Assembly: GCA_902632545.1 (NCBI GenBank)
Contig: CACPCX010000001.1
Coordinates: forward strand, 59,629-123,628
Direction of reading: 5' to 3'
Source: an uncultured Pelagibacteraceae bacterium
GTDB taxonomy: Bacteria; Pseudomonadota; Alphaproteobacteria; Pelagibacterales; Pelagibacteraceae
DNA: 64,000 nucleotides
The translations under genes were made by a program, and so were the position numbers. The notes under the pieces were generated by a model. That model had not been told where the DNA came from. It ran no database searches and saw only the letters and a program-made list of their open reading frames with translations. Numbering within the stretch: position 1 is the first letter of the stretch; every line of letters begins with the position of its first letter. Of this stretch, positions 1 to 12,164 are shown piece by piece.

Positions 1-93
1 TTACTAGGTTTTTCATCAATGATGATTTTTCTATTCATTCTTACAATTGGTTTTATATACGAATGGAAAAAAGGCGCACTAGACTGGGAATAA
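1..93 (+). CDS. nuoA: NADH-quinone oxidoreductase subunit A, C-terminal fragment (truncated by window start)
   Basis: Open frame from base 1, ...[14 protein letters not shown], typical NuoA C-terminus, directly upstream of nuoB. Confidence 0.88.
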   Translation, partial: LLGFSSMMIFLFILTIGFIYEWKKGALDWE

Positions 94-105
94 AATTATT
101 AAACA

Positions 106-621
106 ATGACAAATAAAATAGATCAAGTTCCAGAAGAGTTTAAACAACTTGCAGATGACTTTGGTAAAAATGGATTTATTACTACGTCACTTGATAATCT
201 GATAAACTGGTCAAGATCCGGATCACTTCATTGGATGACCTTTGGACTAGCGTGCTGTGCAGTCGAAATGATGCAAACATCTATGCCAAGGTATGACCTT
301 GAAAGATTTGGTGCAGCACCCAGAGCATCACCCAGACAGTCTGATGTTATGATTGTAGCTGGTACCCTAACTAATAAAATGGCACCAGCATTACGAAAAG
401 TATATGACCAAATGCCTGAACCTAGATATGTAATATCAATGGGAAGTTGCGCTAACGGTGGTGGTTACTATCATTATTCTTACTCAGTTGTAAGAGGTTG
501 CGATAGGATCGTACCAGTAGATGTTTATGTACCAGGATGTCCCCCATCAGCGGAAGCATTATTATATGGAATATTACAATTACAAAAAAAAATTAGAGAA
601 AAGGGCTCTACTATAAGATAG
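106..621 (+). CDS. nuoB: NADH-quinone oxidoreductase subunit B
   Basis: [33 protein letters not shown] motifs; nuo order. Confidence 0.98.
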   Translation: MTNKIDQVPEEFKQLADDFGKNGFITTSLDNLINWSRSGSLHWMTFGLACCAVEMMQTSMPRYDLERFGAAPRASPRQSDVMIVAGTLTNKMAPALRKVYDQMPEPRYVISMGSCANGGGYYHYSYSVVRGCDRIVPVDVYVPGCPPSAEALLYGILQLQKKIREKGSTIR

Positions 622-623
622 TT

Positions 624-1229
624 ATGAAAAGTTTAGAAGATCTAGAAAAAAAAATTAATTCGGGACTAACTACCAAAATTAATAAATCTGAAATTAAACA
701 TAATCAAGTTTATCTTGAGACTGATAAAGATCATTTATTAGATATATGTTTGTTTTTAAAAACTAATAATGATACAAAATTTAGACAACTAATAGATATA
801 ACGGTTGTTGATTATCCTGAAAGAAACCAAAGATTTGATATAGTTTATTTATTTTTAAGTCATGAATTTAATCAAAGATTAATTTTAAAATATTCAATTA
901 CAGAGAATGAAGTTATTCCATCTTTAACAAGTATTTTTCCTTCATCTAATTGGATGGAAAGAGAGGTGTTTGATATGTATGGTGTTACTTTTAAAGATCA
1001 TCCTGATCTTAGAAGAATATTAACTGATTATGGCTTTAAAGGTCATCCACTTAGAAAAGATTTTCCACTTACAGGTCATTCAGAAGTTAGATATAGCGAA
1101 GATGAAAAAAAAGTTATTAGTGAACCAGTTAAATTAGAACAAAATTTTAGAAATTTTGATTACGAAAGTCCTTGGGAAGGAACTAAGTATATAAAAGATG
1201 AAATAGATAGTAATGACAAAAAAAATTAA
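624..1229 (+). CDS. nuoC: NADH-quinone oxidoreductase subunit C
   Basis: [42 protein letters not shown] signature. Confidence 0.97.
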   Translation: MKSLEDLEKKINSGLTTKINKSEIKHNQVYLETDKDHLLDICLFLKTNNDTKFRQLIDITVVDYPERNQRFDIVYLFLSHEFNQRLILKYSITENEVIPSLTSIFPSSNWMEREVFDMYGVTFKDHPDLRRILTDYGFKGHPLRKDFPLTGHSEVRYSEDEKKVISEPVKLEQNFRNFDYESPWEGTKYIKDEIDSNDKKN

Positions 1230-2388
1230 AAATTTAAATTTAAACTTTGGACCACAGCATCCTGCTGCACATGGTGTATTAAGACTAATATTAGAACTTG
1301 ATGGAGAAATTGTTGAAAAAGCCGATCCTCATATTGGTTTATTACATAGAGGTACAGAAAAATTAATTGAAAACAAAACTTACATGCAAGCAGTACCTTA
1401 TTTTGACCGATTAGATTATGTGGCTCCTATGAATCAAGAACACGCATTCGCACTAGCAGTTGAAAAAATTCTTAATTTAAATGTTCCCATTAGAGCTCAA
1501 TATATAAGAGTAATATTTTGTGAAATAGGAAGAATTTTAAGTCACATCTTAAACGTTACAACCCAAGCTATGGATGTTGGTGCATTAACTCCAACTTTAT
1601 GGGGCTTTGAAGAAAGAGAAAAGTTAATGGGTTTTTATGAGAGAGTTTCTGGATCTAGACTTCACGCTAACTATTTCAGAGCTGGAGGTGTTCATCAAGA
1701 TCTGCCACAAGGACTTGAGGAAGATATTAGTAAGTTCTGTGACAGCTTTCCAAAAATAATAAATGACTTAGAGAGCTTACTAACAGATAACAGGATTTTT
1801 AAACAACGTAATGTTGATATAGGAGTAGTTACAAGACAAGACGCTCTAGATTACTCATTTTCTGGTGTCATGATAAGAGGATCAGGAGTTCCATGGGATT
1901 TAAGAAAATCTCAACCTTACGATTGTTATGAAAATTTAGAATTTAAAGTGCCTGTTGGAAAAAATGGGGATTGTTATGATAGATATTTATGTCGAATTGA
2001 GGAAATGAAAGAGAGTGTTTCCATAATCAAACAATGCTTGTCAAAAATGGAAAAAGGACCAATAAAATCTTTAGATGGAAAAATTAGTCCACCACCTAAA
2101 AAAGAAATTAAGCAATCAATGGAAGCACTTATTCACCATTTTAAATTATTTACTGAAGGTTATAGAGTTCCAAAAGATGAAATATATACTGCCGTTGAAG
2201 CTCCAAAAGGCGAGTTTGGTGTTTATTTAATATCTGATGGATCAAGCAAACCTTATAAATGCAAAATAAGAGCACCTGGGTTTTCACATTTGCAATCGAT
2301 GGATTATCTTATCAAAGGACATATGTTGGCTGATGTTCCTGCAGTGCTGGGTTCATTAGATATAGTATTTGGAGAGGTTGATAGATGA
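1213..2388 (+). CDS. nuoD: NADH-quinone oxidoreductase subunit D
   Basis: [27 protein letters not shown]; overlaps nuoC by 17 nt. Confidence 0.98.
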   Translation: MTKKIKNLNLNFGPQHPAAHGVLRLILELDGEIVEKADPHIGLLHRGTEKLIENKTYMQAVPYFDRLDYVAPMNQEHAFALAVEKILNLNVPIRAQYIRVIFCEIGRILSHILNVTTQAMDVGALTPTLWGFEEREKLMGFYERVSGSRLHANYFRAGGVHQDLPQGLEEDISKFCDSFPKIINDLESLLTDNRIFKQRNVDIGVVTRQDALDYSFSGVMIRGSGVPWDLRKSQPYDCYENLEFKVPVGKNGDCYDRYLCRIEEMKESVSIIKQCLSKMEKGPIKSLDGKISPPPKKEIKQSMEALIHHFKLFTEGYRVPKDEIYTAVEAPKGEFGVYLISDGSSKPYKCKIRAPGFSHLQSMDYLIKGHMLADVPAVLGSLDIVFGEVDR

Positions 2389-2993
2389 GTTTGAGAAGAC
2401 CAGCAAAAATTCAACCAGAAAATTTTGAATTTACCAGTTCATCTCTAGAAGCTGCGAACAAAATTGTATCTAAGTATCCTGACGGTAAACAACAAAGTGC
2501 AGTTATGGCATTACTTTATATAGCTCAAAGACAAAATGATAATTGGATTCCTCTTGAGGCGATGAAATATATCGCAAAGTTTTTGAAGATGCCGTACATA
2601 AAAGTTTACGAGGTAGCAACTTTTTATACTATGTATAATTTAGCTCCAGTTGGAAAACATTTTATACAAGTATGCACAACAACTCCTTGCATGATAAGAG
2701 GAGCTAGTAAACTAGTTGAAGCGTGTAAAGAAAAAATATCTAAAAATGAATGTGAATTATCAAGTGATAAAAGTTGTTCATGGATGGAAGTTGAGTGTTT
2801 AGGAGCATGTGTTAATGCGCCCATGATGCAAATTAATGACGAATATTATGAAGATTTAGATAAAGAAAAAACAATTAAAATTTTGGATCAAATTTTAAGA
2901 GGGGAAACACCAAAACCAGGTTCATATAGAGGAAGAATAAACAATGAGCCAGAAAATAACAGAAAAACACTGATGGATTTTAAAAATGCTTAA
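2385..2993 (+). CDS. nuoE: NADH-quinone oxidoreductase subunit E
   Basis: 2Fe-2S thioredoxin-like, [11 protein letters not shown]...[15 protein letters not shown]. Confidence 0.97.
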   Translation: MSLRRPAKIQPENFEFTSSSLEAANKIVSKYPDGKQQSAVMALLYIAQRQNDNWIPLEAMKYIAKFLKMPYIKVYEVATFYTMYNLAPVGKHFIQVCTTTPCMIRGASKLVEACKEKISKNECELSSDKSCSWMEVECLGACVNAPMMQINDEYYEDLDKEKTIKILDQILRGETPKPGSYRGRINNEPENNRKTLMDFKNA

Positions 2994-4317
2994 CGATCAA
3001 GATAGAATATTTAAAAATTTATATAACGATATGGGTTCAGATATAAGCTCTTCACAGAAAAGAGGTGATTGGGTAAATACTAAAGAGATTACTGACAAAG
3101 GAAGAGATTGGATTATAAATGAAATTAAAGAGTCTCAACTTAGAGGTAGAGGTGGGGCTGGATTTCCTACAGGTTTAAAATGGTCATTTGCTCCTAAAGA
3201 AGTAGGTTCAAGACCACACTATTTAGTAATAAACGGTGACGAGTCTGAACCAGGTACTTGTAAAGATAGAGATATATTAAGATTTGAACCACACAAATTA
3301 ATTGAAGGTTGTTTGATTGCATCATATGCAGTTCAAGCGCATGTCTGCTACATCTATATTAGAGGTGAATATTTTATTGATGGTCAAAAACTTCAAGCAG
3401 CTATAGATGAAGCTTATGAAAAAAAATTACTTGGTAAAAATGCAGCAGGAACTGGTTGGGACTTAGATATTTATATTCATTACGGTGCCGGAGCATATAT
3501 TTGTGGAGAAGAAACAGCTTTATTAGAAAGTATCGAGGGTAAAAAAGGTCAACCAAGATTAAAACCTCCGTTCCCTGCTCTAATTGGACTGTATGGATGT
3601 CCAACTATTATAAATAATGTAGAAACTATTGCTGTAGTACCGACAATTCTCAGAAGGGGTGGTAAATGGTTTGCTTCTCTTGGAAGAGAAAAGAATACAG
3701 GTACAAAAATATTTTGTATATCTGGAAATGTAAATACTCCGTGTAATGTTGAAGAAGAAATGAACATTCCATTAAAAGAATTAATTGAAGTTCATGCAGG
3801 TGGTGTAATTGGAGGTTGGGATAATCTTCAAGCTGTCATACCAGGTGGGTCGTCAATGCCATTAATTCCTAGAGAAAAATGTGAAACACTAACTATGGAT
3901 TTTGACTCACTCATGGCAGAGAAAAGTGGATTAGGAACTGCAGGTATTGTTGTGATTAATAAAGATCAAGACATTATTAAGTGTATGGCAAGAATTGCAA
4001 GATTTTATAAACATGAAAGTTGTGGTCAATGCACTCCTTGTAGAGAGGGATCTGGTTGGATGTGGAGAATGCTTGAAAGAATGGCTAAAGGGGATGCAAC
4101 AAAAGATGAGGTAGATATGTTAGGTGATGTAACCAATCAAATAGCAGGTCATACAATTTGTGCATTTGGAGAAGGTTCTTCTTGGCCAGTTCAGGGTCTT
4201 TTAAGACATTTTAAAAAAGAAATAATAGAGAGAAATAATTTGGATCCTATTGTACAGAAAAAAAATAATATTCCTTATTTAGTTGATCAACACTTGTTGG
4301 ATAAAAAAAATGCTTAA
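2986..4317 (+). CDS. nuoF: NADH-quinone oxidoreductase subunit F
   Basis: [40 protein letters not shown]. Confidence 0.98.
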   Translation: MLNDQDRIFKNLYNDMGSDISSSQKRGDWVNTKEITDKGRDWIINEIKESQLRGRGGAGFPTGLKWSFAPKEVGSRPHYLVINGDESEPGTCKDRDILRFEPHKLIEGCLIASYAVQAHVCYIYIRGEYFIDGQKLQAAIDEAYEKKLLGKNAAGTGWDLDIYIHYGAGAYICGEETALLESIEGKKGQPRLKPPFPALIGLYGCPTIINNVETIAVVPTILRRGGKWFASLGREKNTGTKIFCISGNVNTPCNVEEEMNIPLKELIEVHAGGVIGGWDNLQAVIPGGSSMPLIPREKCETLTMDFDSLMAEKSGLGTAGIVVINKDQDIIKCMARIARFYKHESCGQCTPCREGSGWMWRMLERMAKGDATKDEVDMLGDVTNQIAGHTICAFGEGSSWPVQGLLRHFKKEIIERNNLDPIVQKKNNIPYLVDQHLLDKKNA

Positions 4318-6340
4318 ACTGAAAGTAAATGATATTGATGTCGAGGTTGAAGAGGGATTAACCGTTCTTCAAGCATGTGAAAAAGCTGGAGTAGAAATTC
4401 CAAGATTTTGTTACCATGAAAAATTATCAATAGCTGGAAATTGCAGAATGTGTTTAGTTGAGATGGAAAAATCTCCAAAACCTATCGCTTCATGCGCTAT
4501 GCCCGCTGCTGAAGGAATGAATATAAAAACAAATACGGAATTTGTTGAAAAAGCAAGAAAGGGTGTAATGGAGTTTCTTTTAGCTAACCACCCATTAGAC
4601 TGTCCAGTGTGTGATCAAGGTGGTGAATGTGATTTGCAAGATCAATCTATGTATTATGGAGTAGATAAATCAAGATTTAAAGAAAACAAAAGATTAGTTC
4701 CAGAAAAAAATATGGGACCATTAATAAAAACACAGATGACAAGGTGTATTCATTGCACAAGATGTGTAAGATTTGCAACTGAAGTAGCAGGTGTACCTGA
4801 GTTAGGAGCCATTGGTAGAGGGGAAGATATGCAAATTACAACATATCTTGAGCAGTCCATGCAATCAGAGCTATCAGCAAACGTTGTAGATCTTTGTCCA
4901 GTAGGTGCCTTAACCTCTAAACCTTACGTTTTTGAAGCAAGACCTTGGGAATTAAGAAAAACAGAAACTATTGACGTTATGGATGCTGTTGGATCTAATA
5001 TAAGGGTAGATACATATGATTGGGAAGTAAAAAGAGTTTTACCAATTATAAATGAGGATATTAATGAAGAATGGATTTCAGATAAAACGAGATATGCTTG
5101 CGATGGTTTACTTCATCAAAGATTAGACACACCTTTTATTAAATATAATAAAAAATTTGAAAAAGCATCATGGGCAGAAGTATACAAAATAATAAAATCT
5201 AAAATTGAAAATACATCAAAAGAAAAAATTTGTGGTTTTGTTGGAGATCTAATTAATATGGAAACTAGCTATATATTTAAAGAATTTTTTGATAGGACGC
5301 TTGATATAAAAAATTTCGAGTCAAGATCAGATAATAGATTTATCAATACCTCAAAAAGAGAAAATTATATATTTAACTCCTCTATAAATGGAATTGAGGA
5401 GGCAGATTTAATATTTTTAATAGGTGCAAATCCAAGATATGAAGCAACTATCCTAAATGCAAGAATAAGAAAATCTTATTTGAACAACAATACTAAAATT
5501 TATTCTTTAAATGAAAGTGGTGACTTAACCTATCCTTACAAAAGTTTAGACGGACAAACATTAACATTAAAAAATATCTTTGATGGAGCACATGACCTGT
5601 CAAAAAATATTTTAAATTCAAAAAAACCAATGATTGTGCTAGGTGAGTCATTTTTAAGATTAAATAACGCGGAGTTTTTATTTAATAAAATTAAAGATTT
5701 CTTAAGAAAGAACGATAAATTTTTAGAAGACTGGAATCCTTTAAATATATTATCTTGTGATGCATCATCAGTAGGAAACTTTGATCTTGGTTTAATTAAT
5801 AAAGAAACTGATTTATTGAAAGATTTAAAATCAAATAAATTTGAGATTGTTTATTTAGTTGGTCAAGACAATATAAATTTTAATAAAACAGATGAGTTTG
5901 TAATTTATCAAGGTAGTCATGGTGATAAGGGTGCCGAAATTGCTGATATTATACTTCCTGGAGCAGCTTATACAGAACAAGATGCTCACTATACAAACTT
6001 AGAAGGAAAAATTCAAAAAGCATACAAGGCTTCATACCCACCAGGAGAAGCTAAGGAAGATTGGCAAATAATTAATGAGATAGCTGAGTATTTGAATAAT
6101 AGAAAGTTATTTAATGATAAGGAAGAATTAGAAAGTAGTATGTTCAATTATCTAAATCTTCAAAAAGAAAAACAAAATAAAGATTATAAATATGAATTTA
6201 GTGGAGAATTTAAAAATGAAAAATTAAAAATAGATATTAAACCATATTATTTTTCAAATATAATAGCCAGATGCTCAAAAACGATGATTGAGTGTAATAA
6301 TTCAAAATTAAATTTAAAATCTACAGGTACTGAAGGTTAG
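4310..6340 (+). CDS. nuoG: NADH-quinone oxidoreductase subunit G
   Basis: [42 protein letters not shown] track start is 4283; the ATG at 4310 (MLKLKVND) is more plausible. Confidence 0.95.
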   Translation: MLKLKVNDIDVEVEEGLTVLQACEKAGVEIPRFCYHEKLSIAGNCRMCLVEMEKSPKPIASCAMPAAEGMNIKTNTEFVEKARKGVMEFLLANHPLDCPVCDQGGECDLQDQSMYYGVDKSRFKENKRLVPEKNMGPLIKTQMTRCIHCTRCVRFATEVAGVPELGAIGRGEDMQITTYLEQSMQSELSANVVDLCPVGALTSKPYVFEARPWELRKTETIDVMDAVGSNIRVDTYDWEVKRVLPIINEDINEEWISDKTRYACDGLLHQRLDTPFIKYNKKFEKASWAEVYKIIKSKIENTSKEKICGFVGDLINMETSYIFKEFFDRTLDIKNFESRSDNRFINTSKRENYIFNSSINGIEEADLIFLIGANPRYEATILNARIRKSYLNNNTKIYSLNESGDLTYPYKSLDGQTLTLKNIFDGAHDLSKNILNSKKPMIVLGESFLRLNNAEFLFNKIKDFLRKNDKFLEDWNPLNILSCDASSVGNFDLGLINKETDLLKDLKSNKFEIVYLVGQDNINFNKTDEFVIYQGSHGDKGAEIADIILPGAAYTEQDAHYTNLEGKIQKAYKASYPPGEAKEDWQIINEIAEYLNNRKLFNDKEELESSMFNYLNLQKEKQNKDYKYEFSGEFKNEKLKIDIKPYYFSNIIARCSKTMIECNNSKLNLKSTGTEG

Positions 6341-6341
6341 T

Positions 6342-7340
6342 ATGGATTATTTGAGTATTATTTTTGATCAAGTATATAAAATATTATTTTTATTAATTCC
6401 AGTTTTAGTATCTGTTGCGATGATTGTTTGGCTCGATAGAAGAGTTTGGGCATTTGTGCAAAAACGACAAGGACCAAATGTTGTCGGACCTTTTGGGTTG
6501 TTACAATCTCTAGCTGACGCTTTAAAATATATCTTTAAGGAAATGATTATTCCTTCAAGTTCAAATAAAGTGATATTTATTTTAGCCCCAATAGTAACAA
6601 TGACATTAGCATTAATAGCTTGGGCAGTTATTCCTTTTGGAGCTACTCAAGTATTAGCAGATATAAATGTTGGTATTCTTTACTTATTTGCAGTTTCATC
6701 CTTAGGAGTATATGGAATTATTATGGGCGGTTGGGCTTCAAATTCCAAATATCCCTTTTTGGGAGCAATTAGATCTGCAGCTCAAATGGTATCCTATGAA
6801 GTATCTATAGGTGTGATTATTATAAATGTATTGCTTTGTGTTGGCTCCCTAAATTTAAATGACATTGTTATAGCTCAAAAAAATCTATGGTTTGTAATTC
6901 CATTATTTCCAATGTTTGTAATATTTTTTATTTCAGCTTTAGCTGAAACCAACAGACCTCCTTTTGATTTACCAGAAGCAGAAGCAGAATTAGTTGCTGG
7001 CTATCAAACTGAATATTCTGGCATGATGTACGCAATGTTCTGGCTAGGTGAGTACGCAAATATTTTATTAATGTGTGCGATGGGAGCAGTTTTATTTTTA
7101 GGTGGCTGGTTATCACCTTTAGAAATTTATCCATTCACATTAGTCCCTGGAGCAATATGGTTGATTTTAAAAATCTTACTTTTATTTTTCTTATTTGCTT
7201 TAGTAAAAGCTATTGTGCCGAGGTATAGGTATGACCAACTTATGAGACTAGGCTGGAAAGTATTTCTTCCTTTTTCTTTAATATGGGTAGTGCTAACAGC
7301 AAGTTTTCTATTTTACTTTAATCTTTTACCAACGAATTAA
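6342..7340 (+). CDS. nuoH: NADH-quinone oxidoreductase subunit H
   Basis: [52 protein letters not shown]. Confidence 0.98.
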   Translation: MDYLSIIFDQVYKILFLLIPVLVSVAMIVWLDRRVWAFVQKRQGPNVVGPFGLLQSLADALKYIFKEMIIPSSSNKVIFILAPIVTMTLALIAWAVIPFGATQVLADINVGILYLFAVSSLGVYGIIMGGWASNSKYPFLGAIRSAAQMVSYEVSIGVIIINVLLCVGSLNLNDIVIAQKNLWFVIPLFPMFVIFFISALAETNRPPFDLPEAEAELVAGYQTEYSGMMYAMFWLGEYANILLMCAMGAVLFLGGWLSPLEIYPFTLVPGAIWLILKILLLFFLFALVKAIVPRYRYDQLMRLGWKVFLPFSLIWVVLTASFLFYFNLLPTN

Positions 7341-7343
7341 TTT

Positions 7344-7829
7344 ATGAATATTTCGAGATTTTTTAAAACTATATTTATGACTGATTTTGTTGGAGGTCTA
7401 TATATGGCTTTAAAAGAATTTTTTAAACCAAAAAAAACAATAAATTACCCATTTGAAAAAGGTAAAATTAGTCCGAGATTTAGAGGAGAACATGCTTTGA
7501 GAAGATATCCTAATGGAGAAGAAAGATGTATAGCATGTAAATTATGTGAAGCTGTTTGTCCTGCACAAGCAATAACAATTGAGTCTGCCCAGAGAGTGGA
7601 CGGTAGTAGAAAAACAACTCGTTACGATATAGATATGATGAAGTGTATTTATTGTGGTTTATGCGAAGAGTCCTGCCCAGTTGATGCAATAGTTCAAGGA
7701 CCTAATTTTGAATTCTCAACAGAAACTAGAGAAGAGCTTTATTACACAAAAGAAAAATTATTAGATAATGGAGATCGTTGGGAGAATATTTTAGACGCAA
7801 ATATTAAAGCGGATAATATTCATAGATAA
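7344..7829 (+). CDS. nuoI: NADH-quinone oxidoreductase subunit I
   Basis: Two 4Fe-4S motifs [12 protein letters not shown] and [12 protein letters not shown]. Confidence 0.98.
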   Translation: MNISRFFKTIFMTDFVGGLYMALKEFFKPKKTINYPFEKGKISPRFRGEHALRRYPNGEERCIACKLCEAVCPAQAITIESAQRVDGSRKTTRYDIDMMKCIYCGLCEESCPVDAIVQGPNFEFSTETREELYYTKEKLLDNGDRWENILDANIKADNIHR

Positions 7830-7832
7830 TTC

Positions 7833-8465
7833 ATGATTGTACATTCAATTTTTTTTTATACGTTTTCTTTAATTGCGATTATCTCAGCTATAATGGTAAC
7901 TGCTTCAAAAAATACAGTGCACTCAGTATTTTTTTTAATTCTTGATTTTATTAGTATTTCTTGCTTGTTCATCATGATAGGAGCAGAATTTTTAGGAATG
8001 ATAATGTTGATTGTTTACGTGGGAGCAGTAGCAGTTCTATTTTTATTCGTGGTTATGATGTTGAATGTTGCTCAGCAAAAAAATCAATGGTTTGCTGCAA
8101 AAGATAGCTCTAAACATATCCCGATTGGTTTAATTATAAGTACTCTTATTTTTGTTGAAATTATAATTGTAATTGGTGGATGGAAATACAAACCAGAAAT
8201 TTTTGATTTGAATAACTCACTTACACAATTTAGTTTAAGTAACACACATTCTTTAGGTCAGATTTTGTACACTGACTATATTCACGTATTTCAAATAAGC
8301 GGTATGATACTATTAGTTGCTATGATTGGGGCTATTGTTTTAACTTTTAGACAAAGAGCTGGTGTTAAAAGACAAAGTTATATCAAGCAAATATCCCGCG
8401 AAAGAGCAGAGGGTGTTGAGGTATTAGAAGTTGAGACCAATAAAGGAGTTAGAATAGATGAGTGA
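7833..8465 (+). CDS. nuoJ: NADH-quinone oxidoreductase subunit J
   Basis: [27 protein letters not shown]; operon position. Confidence 0.96.
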   Translation: MIVHSIFFYTFSLIAIISAIMVTASKNTVHSVFFLILDFISISCLFIMIGAEFLGMIMLIVYVGAVAVLFLFVVMMLNVAQQKNQWFAAKDSSKHIPIGLIISTLIFVEIIIVIGGWKYKPEIFDLNNSLTQFSLSNTHSLGQILYTDYIHVFQISGMILLVAMIGAIVLTFRQRAGVKRQSYIKQISRERAEGVEVLEVETNKGVRIDE

Positions 8466-8769
8466 GATTGGTCTAGGACACTATTTAACTCTTGGCGCTG
8501 TAATTTTTTCAATTGGAGTAATTGGTATTTTTCTCAATCGAAAAAACATTATCGTAATATTAATGAGTATCGAATTAATATTACTAGCTGTAAATATCAA
8601 TTTAGTCTCTTTTTCAATATTTTTAGGTGATTTAACTGGTCAAATATTTACTTTATTTATCCTAACTGTTGCAGCTGCAGAAGCGGCAATAGGGTTGGCT
8701 ATTATTGTAGTATATTTTAGAAATTCAGGAACTATAAGAGTTGAAGAAATAGATAAGTTGAAAGGATAA
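8458..8769 (+). CDS. nuoK: NADH-quinone oxidoreductase subunit K
   Basis: [40 protein letters not shown]. Confidence 0.97.
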   Translation: MSEIGLGHYLTLGAVIFSIGVIGIFLNRKNIIVILMSIELILLAVNINLVSFSIFLGDLTGQIFTLFILTVAAAEAAIGLAIIVVYFRNSGTIRVEEIDKLKG

Positions 8770-8771
8770 TA

Positions 8772-10682
8772 ATGGAACTTTCAATTATATTTCTTCCACT
8801 TATTGCATCAATTATCTCAGGTTTTTTTGGAAGATATATCGGTGATAGAAACTCTGAAATATTAACAAGTGCTCTTGTTTCAATTTCTGCACTTTTATCA
8901 ATACATGTTCTATATCAAGTAATTGTTAATCAATACGAAGAAAATATTGTTATAGCAACCTGGATAAACTCTGGGTCACTTGATGTCAATTGGTCGATGT
9001 TAATTGATCCATTATCAGCAGTGATGTTAGTTGTTGTAACTTCTGTGTCTGCTCTTGTGCATATCTACTCAATTGGTTACATGTCCCACGATCCTCATAA
9101 GCCAAGATTTATGGCTTATTTGTCATTATTCACTTTTGCAATGTTGATGCTTGTAACTTCAGATAATTTTATTCAACTATTTTTTGGTTGGGAAGGTGTT
9201 GGTCTATGTTCATATTTCTTAATTGGTTTTTGGTTTAAAAAAGAAAGTGCAAATGCTGCTGCTATCAAAGCATTTGTTGTTAATAGAGTAGGTGACTTTG
9301 GTTTTGCTTTAGGAATTTTCTTAATATTTTATTTATTTGGAACAGTTAATTACTCAGAAGTTTTTCAACAAATTCCAACTGTTGTAGATAAAAATTTATC
9401 ATTTTTAGGTTTTGAAGTTAAAGCTATAGATTTAGTTTGTTTACTCTTATTTATTGGAGCAATGGGTAAATCTGCACAGATATTACTTCATACATGGTTA
9501 CCTGATGCTATGGAAGGTCCAACTCCAGTTTCAGCATTAATTCATGCAGCAACAATGGTTACGGCTGGAGTTTTTTTAGTTGTAAGATGTTCTCCAATTT
9601 ATGAATATTCACCGTTAATACTAAATTTTATTACTATAGTAGGAATGACTACGGCCTTCTTTGCTGCAACAGTGGCTTTAGTTCAAACGGATATAAAAAA
9701 AATAATTGCTTATTCTACTTGCAGCCAACTTGGCTATATGTTTTTCGCAGCCGGAGTAGGTGCATATAATGTTGCTATGTTTCATTTATTTACTCATGCA
9801 TTTTTTAAAGCTCTTTTATTTTTAGGTTCTGGTTCAGTAATCCATGCGTTTAAAGATGAACAAAATATAAACAATATGGGTGGTGTATGGAAAAAGCTCC
9901 CATATACCTACGTTTTAATGATTATAGGAACACTTGCTTTAACAGGTTTCCCCTTTTTATCAGGATTTTATTCTAAAGATGCAATCATAGAATTTGCCTA
10001 TTTAAAAGGTAACACAACAGGATATTACGCTGCTGGAGTTGGAATAATTACAGCATTTTTAACATCTATTTATTCGTGGAGATTAATTTTTAAAACTTTC
10101 CATGGAGAGTATAACAATAAAAATATCAAGATAGAAGAAACTCACGAGTCTCCTATAGTAATGCTTCTTCCTTTATTTATTCTTTCAATAGGAGCGGTGT
10201 TTGCTGGTTTTTTATTTAAAGATCTTTTTATTGGTCATAGTGATAATATTTTTTGGGCAGAGTCAATTAAGTTTTTAAATCCTTTAAGCACTGAACATCC
10301 TCCTTTATGGTTTTTACTTTTAACACCTTGTTTAGTTTTATTATCTATTCCTATTGCTTATTATTTATTTGTAAGAAATAAAAATTTACCTAATGATATC
10401 GCATCAATAAATAAACCTTTATATAATTTTTTAGTAAATAAGTGGTATTTCGATGAATTGTATGAAGTTTTATTCATTAAATCATCAAAAAAAATTGGTT
10501 TATTTTTATGGAAATTTTGTGATGGAACTATAATTGATGGTTTTGGTCCTGATGGAATTTCCTCTTTTATTAAAAAATGTTCAATAAAAGCCTCTAAATT
10601 TCAAAGTGGTTTTATCTATCAATATGCATTCATTATGTTGGTAGGTTTCTCTGCTTTTTTAACCTTTTTAATAGTTAAATAA
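8772..10682 (+). CDS. nuoL: NADH-quinone oxidoreductase subunit L
   Basis: Antiporter-like subunit; LLHTWLPDAMEGPTPVSALIHAATMVTAGVFLVVR. Confidence 0.97.
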   Translation: MELSIIFLPLIASIISGFFGRYIGDRNSEILTSALVSISALLSIHVLYQVIVNQYEENIVIATWINSGSLDVNWSMLIDPLSAVMLVVVTSVSALVHIYSIGYMSHDPHKPRFMAYLSLFTFAMLMLVTSDNFIQLFFGWEGVGLCSYFLIGFWFKKESANAAAIKAFVVNRVGDFGFALGIFLIFYLFGTVNYSEVFQQIPTVVDKNLSFLGFEVKAIDLVCLLLFIGAMGKSAQILLHTWLPDAMEGPTPVSALIHAATMVTAGVFLVVRCSPIYEYSPLILNFITIVGMTTAFFAATVALVQTDIKKIIAYSTCSQLGYMFFAAGVGAYNVAMFHLFTHAFFKALLFLGSGSVIHAFKDEQNINNMGGVWKKLPYTYVLMIIGTLALTGFPFLSGFYSKDAIIEFAYLKGNTTGYYAAGVGIITAFLTSIYSWRLIFKTFHGEYNNKNIKIEETHESPIVMLLPLFILSIGAVFAGFLFKDLFIGHSDNIFWAESIKFLNPLSTEHPPLWFLLLTPCLVLLSIPIAYYLFVRNKNLPNDIASINKPLYNFLVNKWYFDELYEVLFIKSSKKIGLFLWKFCDGTIIDGFGPDGISSFIKKCSIKASKFQSGFIYQYAFIMLVGFSAFLTFLIVK

Positions 10683-12163
10683 TGAATTTTCCTATTCTTT
10701 CATCTTTAATACTATTACCAATAATAGGAGCTTTATTTTTATTTTTTACTAAAGATAAAGAAGGAAATAATTTAACCGCAAAATACGTTGCTTTATTCAC
10801 AACTATTGTTAATTTTTTAATTTCTATTTATTTGTGGATTGCTTTTGAGCAGTCTACCTCTAATTTCCAATTTATAGAAGATAGAATATGGATTGAAGGA
10901 TTTATTAATTATAAAGTTGGTATAGATGGAATTTCAATTTTATTTGTTATATTAACAACTTTTATTACGCCACTATGTGTAATTTCTGTAAACAATTCAG
11001 TAAAAAATAGATTAAGAGATTTTTTAATTGCAATACTGATTATGGAAAGCTTTATGATTGGTGTTTTTTGTGCATTAGATTTAGTTGTGTTTTATTTGTT
11101 TTTTGAAGCAGGATTAATTCCAATGTTCTTAATTATTGGAATTTGGGGGGGCACAAGAAGAGTTTATTCTGCATTTAAATTTTTTTTATATACACTTTTA
11201 GGTTCTGTTTTAATGCTAGTTGCAATAATTTCAATTTATTGGATAACTGGCACAACAGATGTAGTTAGGCTTTATGAAATTGGTATTGATGTTAAATATC
11301 AAAATCTTTTATGGCTGGCGTTTTTCAGTTCATTTGCAGTTAAAACACCTATGTGGCCTGTTCATACATGGTTACCGGATGCACACGTTGAGGCTCCTAC
11401 GGCAGGATCTGTATTACTAGCAGCAATATTATTGAAGATGGCTGGATATGGATTTATAAGATTTTCATTAGGACTTTTCCCTGTAGCATCAGAAACATTC
11501 ACCCCTTTAATTTATGTTTTGAGTGTAATCGCAATTATATTCACGTCTCTAATAGCATTAATGCAAGAAGATATGAAAAAACTTATAGCATATTCATCTG
11601 TTGCTCATATGGGGTTTGTAACATTAGGCATCTTCACTCTACAACAACAGGGAATTGAAGGTAGTATAATTCAAATGATAAGTCATGGATTGGTTTCAGC
11701 AGCTTTGTTTTTAACTGTTGGAGTAGTTTACGACAGAATGCATTCTAGATTAATAAGTACTTATGGGGGATTAGTTTCTGTAATTCCAAAATATTCAATA
11801 CTATTTATGATATTTGCCCTGGCATCCTTAGGTTTACCAGGGACAAGTGGTTTTATTGGTGAGTTTTTAATTTTAATGGGTGCATTCAAAGATAATTTTT
11901 TAGTGGCCGTTATTGCAAGTCTTGGAGTAATTTTAGGTGCTGCATATATGTTATGGCTATATAAGAGAGTGGTTTTTGGTAAACTAATAAATGAAGATCT
12001 CAAAAAAATTGTAGATTTGAATAGATCTGAATATTTTGTTTTAAGTTGTTTGGCAGCTCCAATTTTATTTTATGGGTTTTATCCAGATCCATTAATTAAC
12101 ACTATAGAGGTTTCTGTATCAGATTTAATTAGCATGCATGAAACGAATTTAGCTAGTAAATAA
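10682..12163 (+). CDS. nuoM: NADH-quinone oxidoreductase subunit M
   Basis: KTPMWPVHTWLPDAHVEAPTAGSVLLA; operon position. Confidence 0.97.
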   Translation: MNFPILSSLILLPIIGALFLFFTKDKEGNNLTAKYVALFTTIVNFLISIYLWIAFEQSTSNFQFIEDRIWIEGFINYKVGIDGISILFVILTTFITPLCVISVNNSVKNRLRDFLIAILIMESFMIGVFCALDLVVFYLFFEAGLIPMFLIIGIWGGTRRVYSAFKFFLYTLLGSVLMLVAIISIYWITGTTDVVRLYEIGIDVKYQNLLWLAFFSSFAVKTPMWPVHTWLPDAHVEAPTAGSVLLAAILLKMAGYGFIRFSLGLFPVASETFTPLIYVLSVIAIIFTSLIALMQEDMKKLIAYSSVAHMGFVTLGIFTLQQQGIEGSIIQMISHGLVSAALFLTVGVVYDRMHSRLISTYGGLVSVIPKYSILFMIFALASLGLPGTSGFIGEFLILMGAFKDNFLVAVIASLGVILGAAYMLWLYKRVVFGKLINEDLKKIVDLNRSEYFVLSCLAAPILFYGFYPDPLINTIEVSVSDLISMHETNLASK

Positions 12164-12164
12164 T